A DNA stretch of 64,000 nt from positions 53,583,719 to 53,647,718 of the forward strand of contig NC_052054.1 in NCBI RefSeq assembly GCF_903992535.2. Direction: 5' to 3'. The stretch is from Arvicola amphibius (taxonomy: Eukaryota > Chordata > Mammalia > Rodentia > Cricetidae). Below are positions 1 through 11,358 of the stretch, piece by piece. Each line of letters opens with the position of its first letter. Positions within the stretch are counted from its first letter, which is position 1. The position numbers were made by a program, and so were the translations under genes. The notes beneath the pieces are model-generated. The model was not told where the DNA came from and searched no databases. It saw only the letters and a program-made list of their open reading frames with translations.

Positions 1-264
1 CAACAGAAAAATACTGCAAGTTACCATGTGTAAAAAACTCAGAGGTCCAACGGAAACCAACACAAAACAATGCTTAAACTGTCTCAGAAACCACCATGGT
101 AGTGGAGCACTGGAGAATGGCCTTTGGGGCGCCTGCTGAGCTTGGAAGGAAACGGGTGGTGCTGAAGGGTGCTGTCCTCGCTGGCAGGTCACTCAGAGTC
201 AGATTTTGCATACATTATAGAGTTCTGTTCCACGGGTGAGGGCTTCACCCAGGGCCAGGGCTGC

Positions 265-272
265 TAACAGTC
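265..272 (-). promoter_or_regulatory. miR-132/212 seed-match site in FOXO3 3'UTR
   Basis: The transcript strand reads GACTGTTA, a full 8-mer match (positions 2-8 plus A opposite position 1) to the miR-132/212 seed. Repression of FOXO3 by miR-132/212 has been reported in mammals. The site lies 128-135 nt into the terminal exon. Confidence 0.7.
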
Positions 273-354
273 TCTGCTGGGTTAGGAAAATGGCGTAGGA
301 TTCACGAAGGTGTCAAGCTGTAAACGGTATCACTGTCCACTTGCTGGGAGCAGA

Positions 355-362
355 TTTGGCAA
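355..362 (-). promoter_or_regulatory. miR-182 / miR-96 seed-match site in FOXO3 3'UTR
   Basis: The transcript strand reads TTGCCAAA, an 8-mer match to miR-182 and a 7-mer-A1 match to miR-96, whose seeds overlap. Both microRNAs have been reported to repress FOXO3. The site starts 38 nt into the terminal exon. Confidence 0.72.
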
Positions 363-873
363 AGGGTTTTCTCTGTAGGTCTTCTGTCAGTGTGAGGGTC
401 TAGAAGAGAAAAGAAAGCCAGAGTTCTTAAGGGTGTCCTGAAAGTGACAGGAAGCAAGCTGCTGTATCACCTCCCTGCTTGCCCGAGTGCAGAGCCCAGG
501 CTAAGCCTCCCAGGTCTGAAATCGAGGTCAGCGCGGGGGAACTGCTTACCTTAGTTCTTATCACAGCATCCTAAGGCTAAAAAGCCCAAAGGAGCTGGTA
601 TCACATAATCTGGAATGACCCCAACAAAGGCACACAGGGGTGTTTTTTTTTTTTTGTGGGTCTTGTTAAGTTAGGGGCAGCCATGGTGTGGATTGGGCTC
701 TGGTCTAGGTTTTGGACGAGCAAGCTGGTCGCCCCGATCACACGGCAGTACTTCTGCAGTTCTCTCGATCAACCAAGCAGTGAACTCATCTTACTTGGCA
801 GCCATGGCTTAGGGAGATCCCATGGTGGAGGACCAAGTCATGTCAAGTGAGCTATCTTAGGAATTATTATATA

Positions 874-940
874 TTTTTTTTTGGTTTTGTTTTGTTTGTT
901 TTCCCAAGACAGGGTTTCTCTGTGTAACAGCTCTGGCTTA
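874..940 (-). mobile_element. B1 SINE, partial, antisense copy
   Basis: A T-rich tail complement is followed by aagacagggtttctctgtgt, the hallmark of an inverted B1 3' end. The copy stops after about 65 bases. Confidence 0.7.
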
Positions 941-1011
941 AGACTTTCAAACTTTTTTGAAACAACAACATGTACAAAAACAAATTCCCACAGAAAACCA
1001 TTTTTCTTCCC

Positions 1012-1155
1012 CCTCAAGACAGGGTTTCTTTGTGTAGCCTTGGCTGTCCTGGAACTTGCTTTGTAGGCCAGGTTGGCCTCAAACACACAAAGATCTGCTT
1101 GCCTCTGCCTCCTAAGAACCAGGATTAAAGGTACGGGCGCCACCACCGCCTGGCC
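1012..1155 (-). mobile_element. B1 SINE, antisense copy
   Basis: The copy reads from tcaagacagggtttctttgt through ggccaggttggcctcaaac to gccaccaccgcctggcc, the complete inverted B1 layout. Confidence 0.9.
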
Positions 1156-1267
1156 TCCCACAGAGTATCTTGTTAACATAATTATTATCCTGTCTCCACA
1201 GTCATCTTCCCAGAGTACCGGAGTGCAGGGAACCCAATGAAGAGCATCAGAAGGACTTGGGCCCACT

Positions 1268-1420
1268 TCTCAGCACCCACATGGCAGCTCACAACTGTCT
1301 GTAACTCCAATTCCAGAGGCTCTGATGCCCTCTTCTGGAACCACACATGTGATAAACCACATATGTATGCCAACACTCCTAACACATACAATAAAAATAA
1401 ATAAATCTTAAAAAAAGAAG
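1268..1420 (+). mobile_element. B2/B3 SINE, 3' part
   Basis: The segment contains cagcacccacatggcagctc followed by acaactgtctgtaactcca, then ends in an AATAAA-rich and A-rich tail, as B2-family elements do. The tRNA-like 5' part is missing or unrecognisable. Confidence 0.85.
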
Positions 1421-3884
1421 AAAGGATCCTCAGAGATGAAGTTAAAGGACATCAGCATGACAGGCCTTAGACACAGCTGGTTGTCCTGGGAAGGAGAGGA
1501 CACGGCAACAGAAACTTGGCACCACAGCTCCCTAAGGCCATCTTCCCAGCAGGCACGTGACTAAGAGAATCCCATAAACTGTCACACAGGGCGGGTTATC
1601 CACCCCTCCCCACTGTGAGCTTCAACCCTTTCGGGACTGTCAGCAGGACAACCTTCCTCTGCCGGACTGAGCACCCTTGTCATATTTTCCCTGCTGACAG
1701 CTCTGAGGAGCAGAAGGAAGGATGTTTTTGTCAGAGGCAAAGATGGTAACTTAGGAAAAGAAGATCCCTATCTTTCTGTGGACCCTGGTTTGGCTGAGGA
1801 CTTTTTCTGGCAGTATTCTGCTTTGTGAAGCCACTGCACACTTTTACTTTGGCCTATAAAATAATGGTCTGTTAGTTCCCGAGGGATGAAAAGCTAAAAT
1901 AAACCCCAGACCCGTTATCTGTGAGGACCATAGCCACGGAGAGACACTGTTCTATGTCTTCTATGTGGCTCCCGAAAGTGTGATCCAGCACGAACACACA
2001 GATGAGTCCTTTAAAAAGGATTAGGCATTTCCCTTTGCAATGCGAGCTAATAATCACAGTCTAACATCACTATGACATTAATCATCAGGGACCAAGTTCC
2101 CCAAGTCCCAATCCTGACATTCTGTAAGTGCCTGGGGAGAAGTGGCAGGGTATTACCTAATTCAGACCCCTCCCTGGTCCCCTTTGGTGTTAATTATTCT
2201 GCTGTGAAAACTAGTGCATGATGGGAAGATGACATACTTCATTCCCCAAGAACAGAGGCTGAGCACGTGGCCTGAACAACTTGTGAGGGAGCGTCCAGAG
2301 TGTACCTAAGCACCCAGTATGCCATCATCTATCTAGTTAGGACTGGCCACGGGCCCTGAAACTAGGACATGAGCCACACCATAGCAGTAGAGTCAACCAG
2401 CTATCGTCCCCAGGCCCCCCTCCCTCCGCAAAGGCCCAGCATCCTCTGGGAATGTCATCATTAAGAAGAAGATGCACTAATCATCACTCTCCCCTTTCTG
2501 CAGAATGGGGCGGGGTCACCTGTGACACTATGCACTGGAGTTCCCTCCAGGGTCTCAAGCAACGCCTCCTGGGGAGGCCTATGCAGGAAGCTGCCTCTGT
2601 GCCTGTGGGCTGAGTCAAGAGGGCCAGAGACAGCTCCTACAGAGGGCACGTCTCACAAAAATCCCTCACTACACCCCTCTGGGAGGCCATGGCTCTGTTG
2701 AGTTTTCCTTTTCTGTGGTAGAAGGAAAACAGTGTAAAAGAACCAGACACATGCTGAGGAGAAACACAACCATCCTAATAGGGAAGGCCTTGAGGACTCA
2801 GGTGACCAAAGGACTCCTAAGGAGATAGGCACTTGAATGTCAGAACAGCTTCTGCAGCTCACTGTTGGCACCTGTCCATCAAAGAGGAACTGAAAAGGAA
2901 GGGAGCAAAGTGACAGGACCACCACTAACTGGGGATTCAACCATGCTTGGATTGGACTGGTGGAAGTTTCCACTGATTTAGCTAGCTCTGGGGCTTGTGT
3001 ACGTCTTGATGGTCCTGTAGCTAAAAACAAACCCAGACTGGAGAAGGAAGCAGGCAGCTGAGAAACTTTACAGCCATTACTCAGTAGTTACTAAGCAATA
3101 TACCAGTTAGCAATTCAGAAACGCGGTCCTGTTTCCCAGGGACCCTCGGGGAGGAAGAAGAGGCCTCGTCTCTCCTCACTACGGCCATGTGTGAAATCAG
3201 GCTGTGGAATCGAGGAAAATGAAGCGGTGTACTCTAAGGTGTCTGCTGAGAAGCAGTCCCTCTGTGATCCTGGCATCCACGGGGAAGACAGGGTTCTGCC
3301 TAATTATTACTGCCACGCCACACGATGCTCTAAGAAAGGGAGATGCCTCCAAAATGACATCAAACAGAACCACCCAATCAACTTGAATTTGGACACGGAG
3401 CATAACTGTCCTCCCACAGCCTACTCCACCGTGACAAGCCTGTGTTTGTCGGCAGCCTTTTTATCTTGTTGGCAGCGGAGAAAGGAAGACCCCAATAACC
3501 AAACGTGCCATGAGGGGAAGGAGAGTTGGATGAGACAGACTCTCATGTCCACAAACCCATGAAGGTTAGCTAGCAACCATCTCATGGCAAGAATTCTGTC
3601 TGGAAGAATGTCTGCTTGGAAGCAAAGGTGAAGGAAGCACTGGGACCCTCATGCCTAGCTGGGGGCCAAGGATGGAACACTCAGGACAGAGAAGGACGGG
3701 ATCCTTTGATGAACAGGGCAGAGGCTCGCAGTTCAGGGAACAGCTGTGGGTTTCCAGGTTTCAGTATTTTTGCTGGAGCACAAAGCGAAGAAATACCCTG
3801 CCTGTTCCACTCATCAGCGATCCGTGGCACTCAACAAAGCCTCCCGTGCTGGTGCCAACTTGGGCAAACCACTTTTGTGAACCT

Positions 3885-4042
3885 TTTTGTTTGTCTGTTT
3901 GTCTGTAGACAGGGTTTCTCTGTGTAACTTTGGAGCCTGTCCTAGAACTCGCTCTGTCGAGGCTGGCCTCGAACTCAAAGAGATCTGCCTGCCTCTGCTT
4001 CCCGAGTGCTGGGATTAAAGGCGTGCCCTACCACTGTCTGGC
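3885..4042 (-). mobile_element. B1 SINE, antisense copy
   Basis: The copy has gacagggtttctctgtgtaa, ggctggcctcgaactcaaag and gtgctgggattaaaggcgtg in order. Confidence 0.93.
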
Positions 4043-4047
4043 TGAGT

Positions 4048-4244
4048 CTTTAAAAAAAAAAAGATTTATTTTTATTTTATGTGCATTGGTGTTTTGGCTG
4101 CAGGTCTGTCTGTGTGAGGGCATCAGATCCCCTGAAACTGGTGCTACAGACAGTTGTGAGATACTCAGTGGGTGCTGAGGATTGATCCTGGGTCCTCCGG
4201 AAGAGCAGTCACCATTCTTAGCTACTGAGCCAGCTCTCCAGCCC
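4048..4244 (-). mobile_element. B2/B3 SINE, antisense copy
   Basis: An inverted A-rich tail is followed by gggcatcagatcccctgaaa and ends in gagccagctctccagccc, the inverted tRNA-derived 5' end. It sits directly next to the preceding B1, and both are antisense. Confidence 0.9.
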
Positions 4245-5655
4245 ATTTTTGTGAGTCCTAAGTAAGGCAGCCACATCACGTAGCCCAGGCTGGCCTTGAA
4301 GTTAGGCTCCAGTCCCCACCTCCCTGTGGCTACACCGAAATGCTGCACCCCCTCTGAGACACCCCTGCAAAGGTAAACATGCACACCACAGGAAAGAGGG
4401 GAACCTTGCTGAGTTTTCTTTACCTTCTGGGTTGGGACAGGTGAGGGAGTCTAAAAGTAGGTGGTGGTATCAGCACTTTGTCTATGCACATCTGCTGCTG
4501 GGCCTATGGCTGGCTACACAGTGCTGTCCAGAGAGGGGGTGGGGAGGAGTCATCTGAATAGAACCCACCTAGGCAACCGTGGTTTGGAGCTGTGGTAGGC
4601 ACTGGAGACTTTACGAGGGAAAGATAGGTAAGGAACTTCTAATCGCACTGGAAGGCACGTTTCTATTTGGTGGCAAAGCCTTCCAGCAGAAACCTGCCTG
4701 AACTCTGTGTAACCAACCTGTCTGGAGGAATGAGTGTGTTCTAAAGAGAGGTTTGTGCTCTATCTAAATGGACCCCAAGAAATAACAATCTCCCCAGGAA
4801 TCTCCTGCAGGAGAGGAAGGCTGATGTCACTGAGGTGGGTCAGGGGAGGAACTTAACCTCTAGGAGAAAAAATTACAACTAGCCAGATGACCTGGCAGGG
4901 GACACTTGGCAGTGAGCCAGTGGTGGGCAGGGACCACTGTTACCCAGGCTGCTCAGCAAAGCACCTCTTCCTATTTGAACCCTGCCGCCACAGGCCAGGA
5001 TTCCCGATGCCAGTCCCGGGTCCCTCTGCCCAACATGGCCACGGAAAATAAATCCCCCTTTCTGCTTCTTACTCTTGTCTCCTTTAAGTGGTGGTTGCGG
5101 ACAGGTGGCGGAACCAGGCTGCGGCCCCTCCATCGGCTAACACGAGCTCTTCCTACCAGGTGAGTAAACACAGAGGCGATAACACTTGGGGTAGCATGGA
5201 CAGGCAGCAACCTACACACATCACTTAAAAACAAAAAGCTCAGCTTGCAGAAAAGCGGGTGAGCCCTGTGACATGCGGGGCTGGGCCGGGACTGCTGTCT
5301 CCTCAGGAGCATGCTGAAGCCTCTCAGGTGTCAGGGAAAGCCTACAAGGCCTGGCTGGAGGGCTGGAGACAGCATCTTCAAGAGGACATTTTGACGCCTG
5401 GACTTGTCTGTCTGCCCTCTTGGCCAGCCTTTGTGCTGTGCCGACAAAATGCAGGGAGACCAAGAGAAGGAACAATTTTCGGACTTCACAGCTGAGGACA
5501 AAGAATGGTGCCAAGGATTACTGATGGCTAAGGACAGCAGACAACAGCCTTGGAGGAAGGCGAGAAAATCCATGCTCTACTGTATGTGTGCTGGAGTCTT
5601 CTGACTCATAGAATATACAAAGTTTGGGATTCGATTTTTTCAAAAGAACCACTTT

Positions 5656-5890
5656 TGCCAAGTGTGGTGACACATGCCTTTAATCCCAACACTAGGGAGA
5701 GAGTGGAATACAGATTATGGTGAGTTCAAAGCCAGCCTGGTCTACAAGGCAAGTTCCAGGCCATCCGGGGCTACATAATAAGATCCTGTCTCAAAAAACA
5801 AAACAAAGAAGCAAGCAACCAACCAACCAAAAAAACCCCAAATCAACCAATCAAAAAAGCCCCAAAACCAAACCAACCAGACAAAAAGAA
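5656..5890 (+). mobile_element. B1 SINE with long A-rich tail
   Basis: The copy has ggtgacacatgcctttaatc and gccagcctggtctacaaggc, ends in a degenerate (AACC/AAAC) tail, and is followed by a G13 run at 5902-5914. Confidence 0.88.
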
Positions 5891-8800
5891 CCACCTTTTT
5901 TGGGGGGGGGGGGGTGGCGGTTAAGATCCTCTCCTAATTGTGGCTAATTACCCTCAACTATAATACCCCAAAGTCTCACTGGCAAAGACCTGTGGGATCA
6001 AGCCTCACCATCTTCCACGCCCTCCACCAGTGTGCTGAGATAAGCCACACACTCACCTGCCAGTCATCTCGGGGACACTTGGCCCCGCCTGCTCTCCTCC
6101 TACCCAGGTGAATCACCAGCAGGCTTCACTCTGCCTTCCCCAGATGCTTGCCATTTCACTGCTCTGCCTGGCACCTGGCACTTCAGTATCCAGTGTCCAG
6201 AATGCCTCCCCACACCCCCAGCTCCCAATACACTGAATTCCTTGAAAGCGGGCCACAGTCTTTACAATGACTCAAGCGCCAGGGAACACTTGCTATTTTA
6301 AGAGCGCCATCTTAGACACAGTATTTGCCCTCAAGCAGCAGCAATTCCTGTGAGTGGAATAAATTGTCCTCATGTCCCAAGTAGCCTGGAAAGCTTCCGA
6401 GTAAGCTGGAGTGGCCCTTCCTTCCTGCCCACTGCCCCCCAGCGTCCTTTGACTCTGCTGCTTCTGGGACCTCTTCAGACAGGCCAAGAGCGAGGCTCGC
6501 TGGCACGCAGGCAGAATATACTGCTTGAAGAACAGAATCTAAGATTTGTAATGCTTCCCGGGGAGGAGGGTTTTTATGAAGTTTCTAAAATTCCTGTTTC
6601 TTCTAAGGTAAAGTTGAATTCAAGGCATATTTTAAGATTCAATGGATTCTCAACTATGTAATGTTTCTGTACACCCCACCATGTAAAGCCCTCAAATCCC
6701 AACATGAAGTCTCGCTACAGAAGGGAACAGGAGCCCCGAAGAAATGCTTACAGACATAAGCCATGACCTGAAGAGTCCCATGGACCTCCACCGGGTGTGA
6801 CCCTGGGGTGAGGTGGGGTGAATTATGGCAGTATCCAGGTTGGGGGTGCTAGAGAGTTCCTGAGGGTGGGTGGACCTGAGGGTCCAGTTGCAAGGCACAG
6901 AAGACAGGGTTCAAAGTCCTCTTCCTATGTCAGACATAAGTAATAACAAACCAGCTTCAGCAGAATTCAAACTATACATCCACCTGTATTAAGGTTTGAC
7001 TAGGACTTGCAGGCGACACAGACAGTGGCCATGAACCAACAGGGGAGGGAAAGCAAGAGGGAGCAGAAAGAAGGGAGCTGATGCCAAGTCTGCAGGAGAC
7101 AGGTTGGCAGCCAGGCCAGGTGTGCTGATTCCAGTAGGAGGCGAGTCTTGATCTCATGTCCTCATCTCAGGGCAGTACACTGTCCACCTGCACCACACAG
7201 GGCAGCCTGATGGGAACTCAGCTGCCCCTCGCAAGGTGTGTTTTGGTTGAGGCACTCAGAGGCAGGTAGCATTTAAGCTCCACCTTCTAACAGGTTCATC
7301 GCCACATTTTTGATTATTTATAACTTTGTCTGTATGGCTTTCTGATCATTTCCTGAACATACAAATGATCAACAGATGTTCCATTGAGCCATTGGGCCAT
7401 GTTTACAATTGGAGGACCAACAGAAAGGGTAAGGACTTTGACTTTGAACATAAGAAGTCTACGAAAGCATCTGGCTGGGGTCTCCTTGGCTATTAACTTC
7501 CCTAAGGAACTAAATCAAACATTCCACAGGGATACAAATATTTTTCTCTGAAAAAAGAAAACAAGGCCTGGACTGCTTTCACCAGAGAGAAGAGGGTGAA
7601 AGACTAGCATAGGAGAAAAGGGAGGAGAGAAAGAGGGGGCATGGCAGCACACAAACCTTCAATCAAATCAAGACTGACAAGTACAGCCTGTCCTTTGGAA
7701 ACACTGCAATTACCATACGACTTCATGACCAAAGAGTCTCATCCTTTAACAAATGAACATCATGGGCTTAAAGGTCACTAAGCAAACAGAAAATCTAGAA
7801 CCACGGAGTAAGGGCCACATCTCTTACTGGGAGAGACGGAAATAAAAGCAGACCAGATAGATTCATGCAGTCCAGTTTCCCAAGACCTGGAGCAGCCTAG
7901 AAGACAGCCTTGCCTCTCAGATGGTCACCCAAGCAGAGACTTGCAGCCTAAAGTACAGTGACTGATTTTCTGACCCTCAAACCGTGTGGTGCCCAACCAG
8001 AAACTACCAGCTTTTAGAGGCCAGACCAGTGTGAGCATCTGCCCATCTGAATATTCCTTTCTGCTTCCACAAAAGCCCCAGGAGACTGGGAGTACCTCTG
8101 CATCCCTAGTGGTCAGAGATGCCTGACAGGGAGGATGAGGATGAGAGGTCCAGGCTCCTGACAAGCTGTGGACTAGTTCAGGTGGAGGCTCTGGCTTCTG
8201 AGCAAAGGAAGCCAAGGCTTTTCCCAAGTGGTCTGGTCCTGGCTCCACCGAAGACCCACAGCAGCCCAGGGAAAGGTGGGGCCCTCCTTTGGAGATGCTA
8301 ATGGGATGCTTGGGGAAGGCCTGAAACCTGGCAAACAGCAGCCTCTCTAACTTGTGGCCCCAAAGGGGCATGGGGACTTGGAAGGCTCAGCTCCAGAAAG
8401 CAAGTCTCACCGAACCTAAACTAGCTTTAGCTTTCGAGGAAGGCAGCTGCGTCTTGCCAAGAGCGGAAGATTGGCTCAGTTGCTTCCTACAGTCTGAGAA
8501 ATTACGGAATCACTTAAAATCACAATAAACATCAAATAACTTCTTAACAAAATGACAAAACACAGTATCCCGCAAATTAGTTTTTACAAAAGCTAGCTCT
8601 GTACAGGAAGCATAAACGCTTGCCCCACTGTCTAAGTAAGCCTGGTGAGACTGGATGCTGCATAGCCATGAAAACGCAGCCACCTGCGAAGGCCGGCCTC
8701 TCTGCCATGACCTCAAGCCTGAGTGAGCTGCAGAGAGGTATTTAAACCCACAGTTCCCCTCAGAGCAGAGCCGGGGGATGATGCACTGCAGTGGGTGCTC

Positions 8801-9404
8801 ATGTCCAATCCGAGAAACTGGCCTAGAAACCAAGCACTCAGGAAAGGAAGCCAGCGCCTGGGTTCAACCTGTACTTTGACCTATCTGCATGGAGCGCCTG
8901 TAGAAATAGGGCCTTTATTTTATGCTCACAGGAGAATAAGTGGAAAATATGTAACAATGGACTCGTCTGCAGGGGTGACCGAGAAAACTCCAGCATGCTA
9001 AAGCAGTCAGTCATAGTGCATTGGTCTGTGGCTCAGATCCCCAGGGAAGGCACTCTTACAACAGGGCAAACAGTTGCTGCCACTGCCACCTCCTTCCCGT
9101 CTAGGCCATGCAGCCCGATTCACCTTTCTCTCCCATGCCAGGTGGTACTCAAACTTCATTCGCTGAATCTGGCTGTTCTTGAGCATTTCCACCCACACAG
9201 GGCCGGCCACACGGCAGGGCTGGGAAGTGCTCGCTAAATGCCCAGGAAAGTTCAGTGTCATCCAGAGAGCTGCTGACAATCAAACACCCGGGGTAAGGGG
9301 TTCTGGTTCTCAAGGAAAAAAGATTTGATTTGAGATATTGAAGAAACTTAGGAAATGTGTATCAATTTTCCTTTACTGTCGTCAACACTAAAAAGATCCA
9401 GTCA

Positions 9405-9590
9405 GAGCCGGATGGTGGCTCCCCCCTTTAGTCCCAGCACTCCAGGAGGAGAAGCAGGCGGATCCCGAGTTACCAGACCAACCTGATCTACAGAGCAAGT
9501 TCCAGGACAGCCAAGGGCTACACAGAGAAACCCTGTCTCAAAACAAAACAAGAAAAGCAAACCAAAACAAGAAGGAAAAAAAAAAAGAGC
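9405..9590 (+). mobile_element. B1 SINE, sense copy
   Basis: The copy runs from gccggatggtggct through tttagtcccagcactccagg to gaaaccctgtctcaaaac and an A-rich tail. Its orientation is opposite to the B1 at 15520-15677 on the other side of the main exon. Confidence 0.9.
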
Positions 9591-10999
9591 CAGTTGGTCT
9601 CACCATGGATGACAGAGCAGCTTTTCAGAAAACCGAGAGGCAGAACTCTGTGTGCTGGTGTTGCTGTGACCACAGGGGACAGCAGGGTTCATTCTCCACA
9701 GGGCACAGTACAATCTGTGTTTACATTCCCTCAAGTGAAGTGATCAGTATCAAGAAAGATGTAACATTGATAGCCACTATTACCTGTATTTTGTTAGAAT
9801 TATCTCCCAACATAAACTTTAAAGACACGATAGAAATACAATAATCAGACATTAGTCAACTGGCATCACAGATTTGCCTCTTTGGGCAAGTAGTCTAAAC
9901 ATCAATCCTAAGTTCTCATTCTACACACGTATTTGCCAGATCTTTCCAGTTCTGCCCCTCACTGTTCATCCCAGCGGGACTGTTTTACAGACTGGTTAGG
10001 TTTCAAGTTTAAGCCACACCTGTTACACACATTTAAAAGGCTCCGATTCTGTTTCCCATTGACAGATAGAAGACCAGTACCCTCAGACTTATCACTCACG
10101 TAGCTAACGACGGGAAAGGGAGCAATTCCTCCCATCTCCATCTAGCTTCCCCTAGTGGATGTTTTCCAGTCTTTTAAAAATCACAAAGTAGTTTACATAT
10201 AAAACTACATTCTGAATTCTCCCCAGAGGGGTCTCCAAATACTAAAGGAAGAAGAATAGCAAAAGATCTTGTTAATTTGGAAGTCGATTTTAAGACAACG
10301 GTGAGATTTAAGCAGATTTCTTGTGGAGAAGATGCCTGTCAGACTCCAGCGAGAGCCACCACGCCACCTTCTCATGCACGTTCCCAAGTCCGCAAGCACC
10401 TGGAAGAGGCCGCTCTACCCACCCAGGAGCAGCCTCAGAACACAGCTGTGTTTCTTTGCAGAGCGCTCAGGGGATGGAAGGCTTTTCTCCAAGCCCTAAA
10501 ACAAATGCTACATGGGAGACTCAAGCTCTCCAGAGATTCCTGTCACAGGGGTTCTCCAGTAAGATGTCACCTGGCCAGAGCCGCTCCATTAGCCCAGCGG
10601 GGGCCACGTCACCTGGTGTTGGCGCACTGCACACCAGTCTGGAGAAGTAACAAAGCAGAGGCAAGCCAGGAAGAAGGGGCTTGGGATGACTTGAGGGGGG
10701 AAGTGAAGCTGAGAGCCTGCCTTTAAGCCTGCTTCCAAAATTCAAGAGACACCTTTAAGAAAGTGGAAACAAACTTAAAAGTTAAAGAACAAAGCAAAAA
10801 TCAACCCCCAGTACTTTTGGGGTCACACCATGCTCCTGATGATTGACAGAATTCTTTCTAAAAAACAGGATGGAAATTTTCTACCAGAAAAAGCAGACTC
10901 CCCCAAGTCCTTCCCCTTTACCCCACAGTTAGGGTATTTCTTCTCTTGTCCTATGGACATCCCAAGATAGACTGTTTTCAGGAGAACTGAGCAATTTTT

Positions 11000-11128
11000 T
11001 CTGCGGTTTGTTTTGTTCTGTTTTTGGAAAGGGTCTCGCTGTGTACAACCCATGCTGACTTTAAACTCTTGATCTTCCTCGCCTTAGCCTCTCCAGTGCT
11101 GGGATCACTGGTGTGTGCACAGTTGCAG
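11000..11128 (-). mobile_element. B1 SINE, diverged antisense copy
   Basis: Fragments such as ggtctcgctgtgtacaaccc and ccagtgctgggatcactggt identify a degenerate inverted B1. Confidence 0.7.
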
Positions 11129-11144
11129 CCTTTCCTTTATTACT

Positions 11145-11358
11145 GAGTGAATAATGTGTGCAGGTGTGGGCATGTGCACGCCACTGTAAGTGTGGAAGTC
11201 AGAGAACAACTTTCAGGAGTTGCTTCTCTCCTTCTGTGGATTTGGGGGCTCCAGCTCAGCTCCCAGCTTGTTGGGCAAGGCCCCTTAACCAACTAAGCCA
11301 TATTGCCAGCCCTCGCTTTATTTTTAACAGGGGAAAACAAAACAAAACAAAACAAAAC
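11145..11358 (-). mobile_element. B3/B2-type SINE, antisense copy, with (AAAAC)n
   Basis: The body has agtcagagaacaactttcag, ends in taagccatattgccagccc near 11312, and is followed by an (AAAAC)n stretch at about 11334-11358. Confidence 0.75.

Larger units (their letters stand above)
1..399 (-). other. FOXO3: FOXO3 terminal 3'UTR exon (partial, continues beyond left edge)
   Basis: On the minus strand a pyrimidine tract (tttcttttctcttctag, AG at 400-401) is followed by ACCCTCACACTGAC and then by sequence resembling the human FOXO3 3'UTR as I remember it (GAAAACCCTTTGCCAAATC, CAAGTGGACAGTGATACCG, CCTAACCCAGCAGAGACTG). The exon is non-coding. It holds exact seed matches for miR-132/212 and miR-182/96 and a weaker miR-200b/c/429 match at 10-16. 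The remaining 3'UTR and the poly(A) signal lie to the left of the window. Confidence 0.93.

Noticed and set aside
5717..5947. 76-codon lysine/proline-rich open frame
   Set aside because: It is a translation of a B1 element and its A-rich tail.
7925..8371. 148-codon minus-strand open frame
   Set aside because: Same strand as FOXO3 but inside the 3'UTR intron, with no known domain and no supporting splice context.
10277..10726. 149-codon and overlapping 109-codon plus-strand frames in the 3'UTR intron
   Set aside because: Two overlapping frames in the same GC-rich stretch, neither with homology I recognise, so chance frames are more likely than a gene.
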